The position numbers and the translations under genes were made by a program. Under the pieces are notes generated by a model. It was not told the DNA's origin and ran no database searches. It saw only the letters and a program-made list of their open reading frames with translations. Source: Bacteroidota bacterium (GTDB lineage: Bacteria; Bacteroidota; Bacteroidia; Chitinophagales; Chitinophagaceae). From it: a stretch of DNA of 64,000 nucleotides. Shown piece after piece: positions 27,554 to 36,475 of the stretch; position 1 is the stretch's first letter; each line of letters starts with the position of its first letter. The stretch covers positions 1-64,000 of the forward strand of contig JAEWKC010000001.1 in assembly GCA_023386235.1 (NCBI GenBank). Reading direction: 5' to 3'.

Positions 27554-27818
27554 TTTTTATAAAAGTTTAATTGTTTTGAATGTATTAAATCCAACGGCGT
27601 GCCAAAAATGCTTAAAGAAATAAAAAACTGTTTAAAACCTATTTACTCCGTTGTATAAGTTATTTGTTTTGAATTCTTTGTTTTAAAATAAATATTTTTT
27701 CATTGCAATAAAGTGAATGTTTGTTATCTGACAATTCCTCTTTTTCCACAACTTATCTTCACTTTGGAAGGGTAACTTTATAAATCAGAAAAAAAACATA
27801 TTTTCGCCGTTTGTATAA

Positions 27819-27825
27819 AGGGAGG
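27819..27825 (+). promoter_or_regulatory. Strong Shine-Dalgarno before the smc GTG start
   Basis: AGGGAGG at 27819-27825 sits four bases before the GTG at 27830. A full Shine-Dalgarno is rare in Bacteroidota, where most genes here show none. It supports GTG as the true start. Confidence 0.7.
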
Positions 27826-27829
27826 AAAA

Positions 27830-30800
27830 GTGCGTTTAAAACAATTAGAAATTAAAGGGTTCAAAAGTTTTGCCGATAAAACCATTGTAAACTTCGATGA
27901 AGGAATTACAGGTATCATCGGGCCAAACGGCTGCGGAAAAAGCAATATCATAGATAGTATCCGCTGGGTGATAGGAGAGCAGAAGATATCTCAATTGCGC
28001 AGCGAAAACCTCGATGCATTGGTTTTTAACGGCAGTAAAAACCGCAGCGCCAGTGGTATGGCAGAAGTGAGCCTGACATTTGAAAATACAAGAAACCTGC
28101 TGCCAACAGAGTTTTCAACGGTTACGGTTACCAGAAGGTTTTTTAAAAACGGAGATTCTGAATACAGGCTGAATGACGTAAGCTGCAGATTAAAAGATAT
28201 TCAGAATTTGTTCATGGATACAGGTATCTCTACCGATAGCTATGCTATAATAGAATTAGGCATGGTAGACGATATAATTAAGGATAAAGATAATAGTCGC
28301 CGCAGAATGCTGGAGCAGGCAGCCGGCATTACCATATACAAAACAAGAAAAAAAGAAGCTAAGCAGAAATTGGATGCCACAGAGCAGGATTTGGCACGCA
28401 TAGAAGACCTGCTTTTTGAGATAAACAATCAGTTAAAAACACTGGAAAGCCAGGCAAGAAAGGCCGAAAGGTACTATGAAATAAAAAAGGAATACAAAGA
28501 AACTTCCATAGAGCTGGCAAAGGCTTCGCTCCACGGGTTTAATGATACTTATAAAGAGCTGAACGATAAAATTCAAACGGAATCTGAAAGAAAAATTCAG
28601 TTAGAGCAGGATATTCTGGCAGAAGAACTAAAACTGGAAGACGATAAGAATCACTACCTGGAGCAGGAAGTGAAATTGCAGCAAATACAGCATGCTTTTC
28701 AAGAAGTGCAACAGCAATTACGCACGGAAGAAAATGAGAAAAACCTCTCTATACAACGGTTTGAGCATTTAAGGGAAAAAGAAACAGGCTACAAGTCTTT
28801 TTTGGAAAAGGCCGCTACGCGCGTAGAGGAGTTTCAAAATGGTATTAGCTTTTCTGAACGCAGTCTTACAGACGAACAGGAGCGTTTGCAATCATTGCAG
28901 GATAAAATTGCAGAAGCCCGGGAATTAATAGAACAAAGAAAAGCAGTCTTTGAAGAAAAAAGAAAACTGGCGGAAAACTTACGCTCCGGCCACCTACAAA
29001 CACAACGCGCACAGTTCGATGTAGAAAAAAAAGCGGCAGTGTCCGACAATCATATTCAAAACCTGATTCGTACACAGGTGCAGATAACGGAAGAAAATAA
29101 TTACAGAGAAAGAGAGATTGCAACCGCAAGGCAGCAATTGGATGAGAAAGAAGCCATCCTTGAAAATAAAAGAGAAGACCTGCTGAGCGCCAGCGAACAG
29201 CATGAAAACGCGAAGCAAAAAATATTTGCCACACAGTCAGACCTGGAAAATCTCAGGGCAGAGCTGGCAGCAGAAAATCGTACACTTGATTCAAAGCGCA
29301 ATGAGCATGATCTGTTGAAAAGCCTCATAGATTCAATGGAGGGCTATCCTGAAAGTGTAAAATTTTTGCACAACAATCAGGAGTGGAACAACCAGTCGCA
29401 GATACTTTCCGATATTATTTATGTAGAAGAAGAATACCGTGCTGCGCTGGAAAATGTATTGGAACCGTATCTTAACTATTATGTTGTAACCAATGAAGCG
29501 GAAGCGCTGAAAGCCGTACAGCTTCTTGAATCCAACAAAAAAGGAAAAGCCAATTTCTTTTTACTGGATAAAATAAATAATTTTTATTTCAGTAAAAAAG
29601 AAGTGCCCGATGCCATTTCTGCCTTGGATGTGATTGAGGTAGATGCACCATACAATAAATTAGCGGAGTACTTATTAGGCCATGTTTTCATAGCTGAAAA
29701 CACGGATGAAAAAAGCAATCTGCAAGAGGGAGTAGTGCTGTTAGAAAAAAACGGTAAGCTTGTAAAAGGCAGCTATATCTTGTACGGCGGAAGTATAGGT
29801 TTGTTTGAAGGCAAGAAAATAGGGCGTGCAAAGAATCTTGAAAAATTAAACGACGAAATAATTTTGCAGGAGGCAGTGGTTAATTCGCTCAAAACAGAAA
29901 TTGGAAAAAAACAATCTTTGGTGGTTGAGTACAATGAGCTACTGAAAGAAAATGACATTAAACTACTCGAAGCCGATGTAAACGCTTTGAATAATGAAGT
30001 TTTCGCATTAAAAAACAAACTGGAAAACCTTTCATTGGCAAGAGACAACGCCGTAAGTAAATTAGAAGAAATTGAAGAAAATCTGGTAATCGAGCGTGAA
30101 TCTATCTCTCGCACAAAAGATGAATTGGAAGAGCTTAATTTAAAAATTCAATCTCTTTCGGAAGAAGTGCAGGTAATAGAAAGAGACTATATAGAAGCAG
30201 AGCAGGATTATAATAGATCTTCTGCCGCGTACAATGAAAGCAACCTGGAGCATACACGCCAGCAAAGCAAAATAATGGCGGTAGAGCAGGAACTCAATTA
30301 CAAGAAAAATCAGCTTGAGCAACTCAATACAGACATTGCTTCTAATACACAGCAATTAAAAGAATCTTCTGAAATGATCATTTCAGAAGAACAATCTATT
30401 CTCACTAAGCAAGAAAATATTGAGAAGTTAAGTATAAAAAAGGCCGACCAGCAAACACTACTAGAAGCCACTGATAAAGCGTATTACGCCTTTAGAAATG
30501 AACTGAATGAAAAGGAATCTACTTTAAGACAAAAGACCAAAGAGCGCGAAGCTACCGATCTTCTATTGGCTGAAATGAAAGATAAGATCAACGAACTGAA
30601 GTTACAGCTTGCCGGTATGAAAGAAAGATTGAGTGTAGAATTCAGAGTAGAACTGGATGATATTTTGGGCGAAGAACGCACTACCGACAGGCCTTTGGAA
30701 GAGTTGCAGGCCAATTCCGAAAAACTAAAAAAGCGTTTAGATAATATAGGAGAAATAAACCCTACGGCCATAGAAGCATACACCGAAATGCGCAAGCGAT

Positions 30801-31351
30801 ACGAATTTATTGTAGAGCAAAGAGATGATCTCGTAGATGCAAAAGATACGCTGATACAAACTATTCAGGAAGTAGAAGCCACAGCCAACCAGCAATTTCT
30901 GACTACCTTTAATGACGTAAGAGAAAATTTCCAAAAAGTTTTTAAAACCTTGTTTACTGAAGATGATACCGCCGATATGGTATTGATCAACCCTGACAAT
31001 CTGGCTGAAACCGGCATTGACATTATCGCTAAGCCAAAAGGCAAAAGACCTTCTTCCATTACACAGCTCAGTGGTGGAGAAAAAACACTGACTGCTACGG
31101 CCTTACTATTTTCTATATACCTTATAAAGCCTGCGCCATTCTGCATTTTAGATGAAGTAGACGCACCTTTAGACGATGCCAATGTGGGTAAATTCACTAA
31201 TATGATCCAACAGTTTAGTCAAAATTCACAATTCATCATAGTTACACACAACAAGCAAACAATGAGCGCGGTAGATGTAATTTACGGAGTCACTATGCAA
31301 GAGCCGGGAGTAAGTAAATTGGTGCCTGTTGATTTTAGAAATTTAAATTAA
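27830..31351 (+). CDS. smc: Chromosome segregation protein SMC
   Basis: Structural maintenance of chromosomes ATPase, 1173 aa, the core of the bacterial condensin that compacts and segregates chromosomes with ScpA/ScpB. The N-terminal head contains Walker A GPNGCGKSN (about residues 32-40). The first coiled coil spans about 170-500, the hinge about 510-670 (EGYPESVKFLHNN onward), and the second coiled coil about 680-1000. The C-terminal head has the ABC signature LSGGEK and Walker B CILDEVDAPLDDANV. It begins with GTG behind a strong ribosome binding site, giving MRLKQLEIKGFKSFADKT, the exact family N-terminus. The next gene starts six bases after its stop, so they are likely co-transcribed. 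Confidence 0.97.
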   Translation: MRLKQLEIKGFKSFADKTIVNFDEGITGIIGPNGCGKSNIIDSIRWVIGEQKISQLRSENLDALVFNGSKNRSASGMAEVSLTFENTRNLLPTEFSTVTVTRRFFKNGDSEYRLNDVSCRLKDIQNLFMDTGISTDSYAIIELGMVDDIIKDKDNSRRRMLEQAAGITIYKTRKKEAKQKLDATEQDLARIEDLLFEINNQLKTLESQARKAERYYEIKKEYKETSIELAKASLHGFNDTYKELNDKIQTESERKIQLEQDILAEELKLEDDKNHYLEQEVKLQQIQHAFQEVQQQLRTEENEKNLSIQRFEHLREKETGYKSFLEKAATRVEEFQNGISFSERSLTDEQERLQSLQDKIAEARELIEQRKAVFEEKRKLAENLRSGHLQTQRAQFDVEKKAAVSDNHIQNLIRTQVQITEENNYREREIATARQQLDEKEAILENKREDLLSASEQHENAKQKIFATQSDLENLRAELAAENRTLDSKRNEHDLLKSLIDSMEGYPESVKFLHNNQEWNNQSQILSDIIYVEEEYRAALENVLEPYLNYYVVTNEAEALKAVQLLESNKKGKANFFLLDKINNFYFSKKEVPDAISALDVIEVDAPYNKLAEYLLGHVFIAENTDEKSNLQEGVVLLEKNGKLVKGSYILYGGSIGLFEGKKIGRAKNLEKLNDEIILQEAVVNSLKTEIGKKQSLVVEYNELLKENDIKLLEADVNALNNEVFALKNKLENLSLARDNAVSKLEEIEENLVIERESISRTKDELEELNLKIQSLSEEVQVIERDYIEAEQDYNRSSAAYNESNLEHTRQQSKIMAVEQELNYKKNQLEQLNTDIASNTQQLKESSEMIISEEQSILTKQENIEKLSIKKADQQTLLEATDKAYYAFRNELNEKESTLRQKTKEREATDLLLAEMKDKINELKLQLAGMKERLSVEFRVELDDILGEERTTDRPLEELQANSEKLKKRLDNIGEINPTAIEAYTEMRKRYEFIVEQRDDLVDAKDTLIQTIQEVEATANQQFLTTFNDVRENFQKVFKTLFTEDDTADMVLINPDNLAETGIDIIAKPKGKRPSSITQLSGGEKTLTATALLFSIYLIKPAPFCILDEVDAPLDDANVGKFTNMIQQFSQNSQFIIVTHNKQTMSAVDVIYGVTMQEPGVSKLVPVDFRNLN

Positions 31352-31357
31352 AAATAA

Positions 31358-32689
31358 ATGACTATAGAGAACTATACGGCGTCTGTTTCTGAAAAACAAA
31401 AAGATGCTTTTACAAAATTGTTCAATGTAGTCAAAGCTAACATCCCAGAAGGCTTCATCGAGATGATGCAATATAAGATGCCTTCTTTTGTAGTGCCTCT
31501 TTCTCATTATCCTGATGGATATGATTGTGCAAAAGATACGCCTTTACCCTTTGTAAGCATAGCCGCACAAAAAAATTTTATTGCCCTATATCATATGGGA
31601 GTGTATGTCTGTAAGCCTTTGTATGACTGGTTTACAGCAGAATATGCCACCCATTCAAAATACAAATTAGATATGGGTAAAAGCTGTATGCGTTTTAAAA
31701 AATATGACGATATACCCTATGAGCTGATTGCGCGATTAATGCAGAAAATGTCGGTAGAAAAAAAACATATAAACCCAACAAGAAATAAAAATAACCGTAT
31801 GCAAAAGAAAATTTTGCTCACAGGCGCTACGGGCTTTATCGGCAGACATTTACTGGAAAGCTGGAAGGATAGGGATTATCGGATATTGGCTATTGCTACC
31901 AATACCGCACCCATAATACACCTTGTAAATGATAACGTACAATTGAAAGACCTGGATATTGTAGATGAAATGAATATGGCCATCTTGTTTGAAAAATACC
32001 GACCTGATGTAGTGATTCATACCGCCGGCATGAGCAAGCCCAATGAGTGTGAAACCGATAAGGAGTCAGCATTTGAGACGAATGTGCTGGCTACAAAAAA
32101 TATAGCTGAATGCAGTAAGAAACACAACAGCCATTTTATTTTCCTGTCAACCGATATGGTTTTTAATCATCGTTTTCCTTCAAAAGAAACGGATGATTAT
32201 ACTCCTGTGAATTATTATGGAGAAACCAAAGCACTGGCTGAAAAGGAGATAATAAAAAGCGGTTGCTTCTTTACTATTCTTCGTATTATTTTTGTTTATG
32301 GCAAACAGCTGGAGGCACAACGAAATACTTTTTTGCATTGGGTAAAAGACAGTTTGCACAGTGAGAAACAAATATTTGCCTACACCGATCAACAAAGAAA
32401 TCTATTGTTGGTAGATGATTTGTGCAAAACAATCAATTTTATCATCACCAATAAGCAGGAAGGCATTTATCATTTAGCCGGGGAGGAAGTATTTACACCC
32501 TATTCATTAGCGATAGCAGTTGCAGAATATTTGCAATTAAATAAAAAATTAATTGTTGGTGTTACCGATAAAGAAAGACCTGAAGTGGCCAAGAGGGCCA
32601 ATATAGCTGAACTGAATACAGAGAAGGCCAGGCAGGAACTGGGCTTTGTTAGTACGGGTTTTCAAGAAGCTTTAAAAGAGATCTTTTAA
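31358..32689 (+). CDS. DUF1801 domain fused in frame to an RmlD-like epimerase
   Basis: A 443-aa reading frame joining two normally separate proteins. Residues 1-135 are a DUF1801/YdhG-like domain (MPSFVVPLSHYP, HMGVYV, MGKSCMRFKK). Residues 148-443 are an extended SDR with the Rossmann motif GATGFIGRHL, the YxxxK pair in YYGETKALAEK, and similarity to dTDP-4-dehydrorhamnose reductases. The link passes through an A8 tract (31758-31765) and an AT-rich stretch that looks like a former intergenic leader, ending at a plausible second start, ATG 31799. Removing one A would stop the first protein six codons into the link (MSVEKNI, stop). So this is either a real recent fusion, two genes joined by an indel or sequencing error, or a slippage-controlled pair. 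Confidence 0.75.
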   Translation: MTIENYTASVSEKQKDAFTKLFNVVKANIPEGFIEMMQYKMPSFVVPLSHYPDGYDCAKDTPLPFVSIAAQKNFIALYHMGVYVCKPLYDWFTAEYATHSKYKLDMGKSCMRFKKYDDIPYELIARLMQKMSVEKKHINPTRNKNNRMQKKILLTGATGFIGRHLLESWKDRDYRILAIATNTAPIIHLVNDNVQLKDLDIVDEMNMAILFEKYRPDVVIHTAGMSKPNECETDKESAFETNVLATKNIAECSKKHNSHFIFLSTDMVFNHRFPSKETDDYTPVNYYGETKALAEKEIIKSGCFFTILRIIFVYGKQLEAQRNTFLHWVKDSLHSEKQIFAYTDQQRNLLLVDDLCKTINFIITNKQEGIYHLAGEEVFTPYSLAIAVAEYLQLNKKLIVGVTDKERPEVAKRANIAELNTEKARQELGFVSTGFQEALKEIF

Positions 32690-32723
32690 AAAACATTCCT
32701 TACACTTGCCTTTAATATTTACG

Positions 32724-32731
32724 TAAATTTG
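32724..32731 (+). promoter_or_regulatory. -7 box TAAATTTG four bases before the ypdA ATG
   Basis: Exact TAnnTTTG match; the ATG of the reductase gene is at 32736. Transcription from it would give a leaderless or nearly leaderless mRNA. No well-spaced -33 box is seen. Confidence 0.5.
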
Positions 32732-32735
32732 CAGA

Positions 32736-33722
32736 ATGATTGAGAAAGATATATTGATTATTGGCGGCGGACCTATCGGACTTGCATGTGCCATAGAAGC
32801 GCAGAATGCAGGCCTTTCTTACGTTGTGGTAGAAAAGGGCGCTTTGGTAAACAGCTTATTTCATTATCCTTTATACATGACATTTTTTTCTACCGCCGAC
32901 AGGCTGGAAATAGGTAATATTCCTTTTCTGTGCGTAGATCCTAAACCGGGCAGGAAAGAAGCCATAGAATATTACAGAGGCGTTACAGCCAATAAAAAAC
33001 TTAATATTCATCTCTACGAAAAAATTGAATCGGTAAGTAAAGAACAAGATTTTTTTATTTCAACATCTTCATTACATACGTATAAAACTTCTAAAGTAGT
33101 GGTGGCTACAGGGTTTTACGATATTCCCGTTTTCTTGAATGTAAAAGGCGAAGACTTATCCAAAGTAAGGCATTATTATTCCGAACCGCATGAATATGCT
33201 TTTCAAAAAGTAACAGTAGTAGGCGCTAGCAATTCGGCTGTGGATGCGGCTTTGGAAATATACAGAAAAGGCGGGCACGTAACAATGGTGATACGTCATG
33301 GCGAAATAGGTAAAAGAGTAAAATACTGGGTAAAGCCCGATATTGAAAACAGGATAAGTGAGGGCAGCATAAAAGCCTTCTTTAATAGTGAAGTAGATGA
33401 AATAAAACCGAAGCAGGTTGTAATAAAAACACCTGATGGTTTAGTAGAAATAGAAAATGATTTTGTATTGGCTATGACCGGCTACAGGCCTAACTTTGAG
33501 ATGCTCTGTTCGTTTGGTGTACAGCTTTCAGATGATGGAAAATTTTATCCGCAATACAATCCGGATACAATGGAAACCAATGTTTCGGGATTGTATCTGG
33601 CCGGCGTAGTTGTAGGTGGTATGGACACTCATCTTTGGTTTATAGAAAATTCGCGTATACACGCTACGTTGATTATGCAGCATATTGTTTCACAAAAAAA
33701 TACGTGTAACCTTGAACAGTAG
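32736..33722 (+). CDS. ypdA: YpdA-type bacillithiol disulfide reductase
   Basis: A 328-aa FAD/NAD(P)H-dependent oxidoreductase of the thioredoxin-reductase-like fold. FAD motif IIGGGPIGLACAIEA (8-22), the YpdA-typical segment FHYPLYMTFFSTADRLEIG, NAD(P)H motif VVGASNSAVDAALE, and a late FAD motif ending GLYLAGVVVGG. It lacks a CxxC redox pair, as YpdA does. Characterised YpdA reduces bacillithiol disulfide with NADPH, and many Bacteroidota make bacillithiol. The bsh genes are not in this window. Cytoplasmic; thiol-redox upkeep. Confidence 0.9.
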   Translation: MIEKDILIIGGGPIGLACAIEAQNAGLSYVVVEKGALVNSLFHYPLYMTFFSTADRLEIGNIPFLCVDPKPGRKEAIEYYRGVTANKKLNIHLYEKIESVSKEQDFFISTSSLHTYKTSKVVVATGFYDIPVFLNVKGEDLSKVRHYYSEPHEYAFQKVTVVGASNSAVDAALEIYRKGGHVTMVIRHGEIGKRVKYWVKPDIENRISEGSIKAFFNSEVDEIKPKQVVIKTPDGLVEIENDFVLAMTGYRPNFEMLCSFGVQLSDDGKFYPQYNPDTMETNVSGLYLAGVVVGGMDTHLWFIENSRIHATLIMQHIVSQKNTCNLEQ

Positions 33723-33858
33723 AAGAAACATAGCCATCGCCGCGCTTGTAATCGCCAGTTTTGCCATAGGAATATTCATGAAAAATATCCGGCTGGGCTT
33801 AATCGTAGGCTTGCTGTTGGGTTTATTGATGGGCGGTTTGGCTAAATTGAAAAAGTAG
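33712..33858 (+). CDS. Small two-helix membrane protein overlapping ypdA
   Basis: A 48-codon frame starting at TTG 33712, eleven bases inside the ypdA 3' end, and ending at TAG 33856-33858. It encodes a basic start (NSRRN), a hydrophobic helix (IAIAALVIASFAIGIFM), KNIR, a second helix (LGLIVGLLLGLLMGGLA) and a basic tail (KLKK). The clean alternation of two helices and charges suggests a real mini membrane protein rather than chance. ATG 33778 is the only in-frame ATG and would keep only the second helix. Convergent with the aspartyl protease gene. Confidence 0.5.
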   Translation: MNSRRNIAIAALVIASFAIGIFMKNIRLGLIVGLLLGLLMGGLAKLKK

Positions 33859-33877
33859 GAAAATTAATACTCATTTT

Positions 33878-35077
33878 TTATTTCTTCTTTCTGATGTCAA
33901 TTGTTTTCATTTGAACGGTTTGCAGTTCTTCCTCTCTTTTTAAAATCACGTTTACCTTTCCGGTGGTTGATTGCAACTCTTTTTTGGCTTTATTGATATC
34001 GAAAGCAAATTGCGTGTTGATGGCTATAATTTCATCGCCATGCCGTATGCCTGCGGCTTCGGCCGGAGAATTTTCTGAAACATCGCCTACAATTATTTTA
34101 TCTTCAATCAGGTACAATTCCAATCCTGAATAGGCATAGTCAAAAGCATCTTTAAAATGTTTGTTAGGAGTAAAGTGAAACTGCCGGGCATTATAGTCCA
34201 ATATGCAGTTAAATCTTCTGAGTATTTCATTGCCTAAGAGTCCGCCGTTTGAAGGATAAGAAGTGATGTTATTTTCATCTTCAAAAATATTAATGGGTAC
34301 ATTTCTGAAACTGTATTTTCCGAATTTTATTTTTTTCATCAACGATATATCAAAATCTACGTTACCACCTAAGCCCTGCATTCTTTTTTTAAATTTCTGT
34401 CTTTTAGGATGTATAAATTCATTGTCTTTTAAATAATCTGTTGAGAACAAAACGGTTAATGCGGCTCCTGTATCAAACATATAATTAAATAACGCTGTTT
34501 TTTGATCCTCTACATGAGTTACGTAATAAGAGAAAGTGCTGATATTGGGTCGGATGGTAAAGCCTCTTGCAGGGTACTTTATTTTTCCAAATGTCCAGAA
34601 AGACAACTCTTCTTTATCGTAATTTACTTTCGCGGTATACTTTTTTAGTAGCGGATATCCTATAATTCCGTGAATGGTTTTTCCGTATAAATAACTGAGA
34701 ATTTCTATGTTCATTAGGTACATGTCCACGTTATCTTCTTTTAATTGGTTGATACGGATCGTATGATTTTTAGTCAGCAGTATTTGCTGTGTTCCGCCCA
34801 TGCCTCTTGCTATCTTCACATCATCACTAACGGTAAGGTTTAATTTTCTGGCAAAAGCAGAATCTAAAAATGTAGTACTGGCGCCTGTATCAAAAATAAA
34901 ATTCAAAGTATCTGAAAAATCGTCGAGTAGTAAATTGAATATTACAACGCCTTCCTGCGGAAGATAAAACTTTGTTTTTGCCACCGGTTTGGCGGCTTCC
35001 GTATAAACGGATTGCTGCGCAAAAGAAATGTTTAGCAGTAACGAATACACAAATAATATGGTCAATCGTTGCAACAT
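33878..35077 (-). CDS. Secreted aspartyl protease with PDZ domain
   Basis: A 399-aa exported protein (signal to about residue 20, ISFAQQ). Two retropepsin-type lobes are present, each with a catalytic motif: FDTGASTTF (about 63-71) and FDTGAALTV (about 204-212), so a single chain supplies both aspartates. GIIGYPLLKKY and GLLGNEILRRF are the paired flap-side hydrophobic motifs after each DTG. A PDZ domain closes the protein (about 310-395, SPAEAAGIRHGDEIIAIN). It likely cleaves or anchors periplasmic proteins, with the PDZ sensing substrate C-termini. Promoter at 35083-35113. Confidence 0.88.
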   Translation of the reverse strand: MLQRLTILFVYSLLLNISFAQQSVYTEAAKPVAKTKFYLPQEGVVIFNLLLDDFSDTLNFIFDTGASTTFLDSAFARKLNLTVSDDVKIARGMGGTQQILLTKNHTIRINQLKEDNVDMYLMNIEILSYLYGKTIHGIIGYPLLKKYTAKVNYDKEELSFWTFGKIKYPARGFTIRPNISTFSYYVTHVEDQKTALFNYMFDTGAALTVLFSTDYLKDNEFIHPKRQKFKKRMQGLGGNVDFDISLMKKIKFGKYSFRNVPINIFEDENNITSYPSNGGLLGNEILRRFNCILDYNARQFHFTPNKHFKDAFDYAYSGLELYLIEDKIIVGDVSENSPAEAAGIRHGDEIIAINTQFAFDINKAKKELQSTTGKVNVILKREEELQTVQMKTIDIRKKK

Positions 35078-35082
35078 GATAA

Positions 35083-35113
35083 TAAATCTACGTTATACGA
35101 TTGAAATTTCAAA
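35083..35113 (-). promoter_or_regulatory. Promoter TTTG-N19-TAGATTTA of the protease gene
   Basis: On the minus strand TTTG (35110-35113), 19 bases, then TAGATTTA (35083-35090), one mismatch to TAnnTTTG. The ATG at 35077 is five bases downstream, again a very short leader. Confidence 0.5.
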
Positions 35114-35129
35114 AAAAGCTTACCGTTGT

Positions 35130-36377
35130 TTAGCTAAATAATTTTGTAAGGGTGTGTATGAGCAGGCCCACTAATCCCCCGACCAGCGTACCATTGATTC
35201 TGATGTACTGCAAATCTTTACCCACTTCCAGTTCCAGTTTTTCGCTTAGTTCTCTTCCTTCCCAATTGCCTACCGTATTGCTTATGAGGTCGCTTGCCTT
35301 TTGCGAATTGCGCAAGATGTAGTTGTAAGCGTTGTATTTGATCCATTTATCGATCTTAGTTCTCAATTCTTCATCTGTACGCAGGTTTAGAGCAAATTCA
35401 CCGATGGTTTTTTTCAGGTATCTTTTAATAGCGGAGCTTTCATTTTCAATATCCTCTATAATGTTGTTTTTAATATTGATCCATATATCTTTAGCATAAC
35501 TATTGATTTTGCTACCCGAAAGCAATTCGTTTTTTATGTTGCTTATTTCTTTTTGCCATTTATCAGAATGGCGCAAATCATTTTCAAGTACAGCAATTTG
35601 TTGTTCAAGTTCTTTTCGTATGCTATGCGCTTTATCATTTTGTATTTCATCTATATACCTGTACACACCTTTAATGATTTTACCGGCAATAAGATTGTCT
35701 ACAAAGTCAGGAATAAGTATATGACTTTCTTTGCTAACTCTGTCGCGTACCAGCTCTTCATTATTGGCAACATATTCTCTTATTTTAGTAAGCAGTGAAT
35801 CTATCAGGCGCTCATGTTCTTTTCTTTCAGTGAAATAATGCAATATATTGGCCAACAGATTATTCACATCCATATCATTGAGCAGAACTTTTCCTTTGCG
35901 TGCAATCACTTCTGCAATAAAATCGTCATCTATATTTATAACTATATCTTTAGCTATGTTCGTTACTTCGTTGGTTAGCAGTTGCACATTTTTGGGCTTT
36001 TGCAGCCAGGTAGCTACTGTGTTGGAAATAGCCAGCTTCTCTATATATGGGCGAATATTTTTATCGTTCAAAAAATTATCCACTACAAAATTTCCCAGGT
36101 TGTCACCAATTCTGTCTTTACTTCTTTCAATCAGATTGGTATGCGGAATGCGAATTCCCATAGGATAATGAAAAAGAGCGGTTACGGCAAACCAGTCAGC
36201 CAGGGCGCCCACCATTCCTGCTTCGGAAAAAGCTTCTACATAACCTATCCATTCGGCACCGTTATTATTTTTAATAATGATCATCCATATATAAACAATC
36301 CCCATCAGTATAAATAATCCGGTGGCCAGCGTTTTATGTTTTTTCAGTTGTCGTTGTTTTTCAACATTCGTCATCAT
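35130..36377 (-). CDS. DUF445 membrane protein
   Basis: A 415-aa protein of the DUF445 family (YheB/YjiN-like). The N-terminal membrane helix (about 15-37) is followed by the family hallmark AGMVGALADWFAVTALFHYP with GIRIPHTNLI. A long helical, charged region (about 100-385) is predicted to be coiled, and a short C-terminal hydrophobic segment (LVGGLVGLLIHTL) ends the protein. Its role is unknown; homologues are membrane-associated. The start MMTNVEK could be either adjacent Met. Confidence 0.85.
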   Translation of the reverse strand: MMTNVEKQRQLKKHKTLATGLFILMGIVYIWMIIIKNNNGAEWIGYVEAFSEAGMVGALADWFAVTALFHYPMGIRIPHTNLIERSKDRIGDNLGNFVVDNFLNDKNIRPYIEKLAISNTVATWLQKPKNVQLLTNEVTNIAKDIVINIDDDFIAEVIARKGKVLLNDMDVNNLLANILHYFTERKEHERLIDSLLTKIREYVANNEELVRDRVSKESHILIPDFVDNLIAGKIIKGVYRYIDEIQNDKAHSIRKELEQQIAVLENDLRHSDKWQKEISNIKNELLSGSKINSYAKDIWINIKNNIIEDIENESSAIKRYLKKTIGEFALNLRTDEELRTKIDKWIKYNAYNYILRNSQKASDLISNTVGNWEGRELSEKLELEVGKDLQYIRINGTLVGGLVGLLIHTLTKLFS

Positions 36378-36475
36378 CTTGGTTTTATAATCTAAAAAAG
36401 TGTTCAGTACAATTTAATGTAAAATTATTATTTACTCCATAGTAAAATCCTTAATTTGCATATTAATAAATAATT

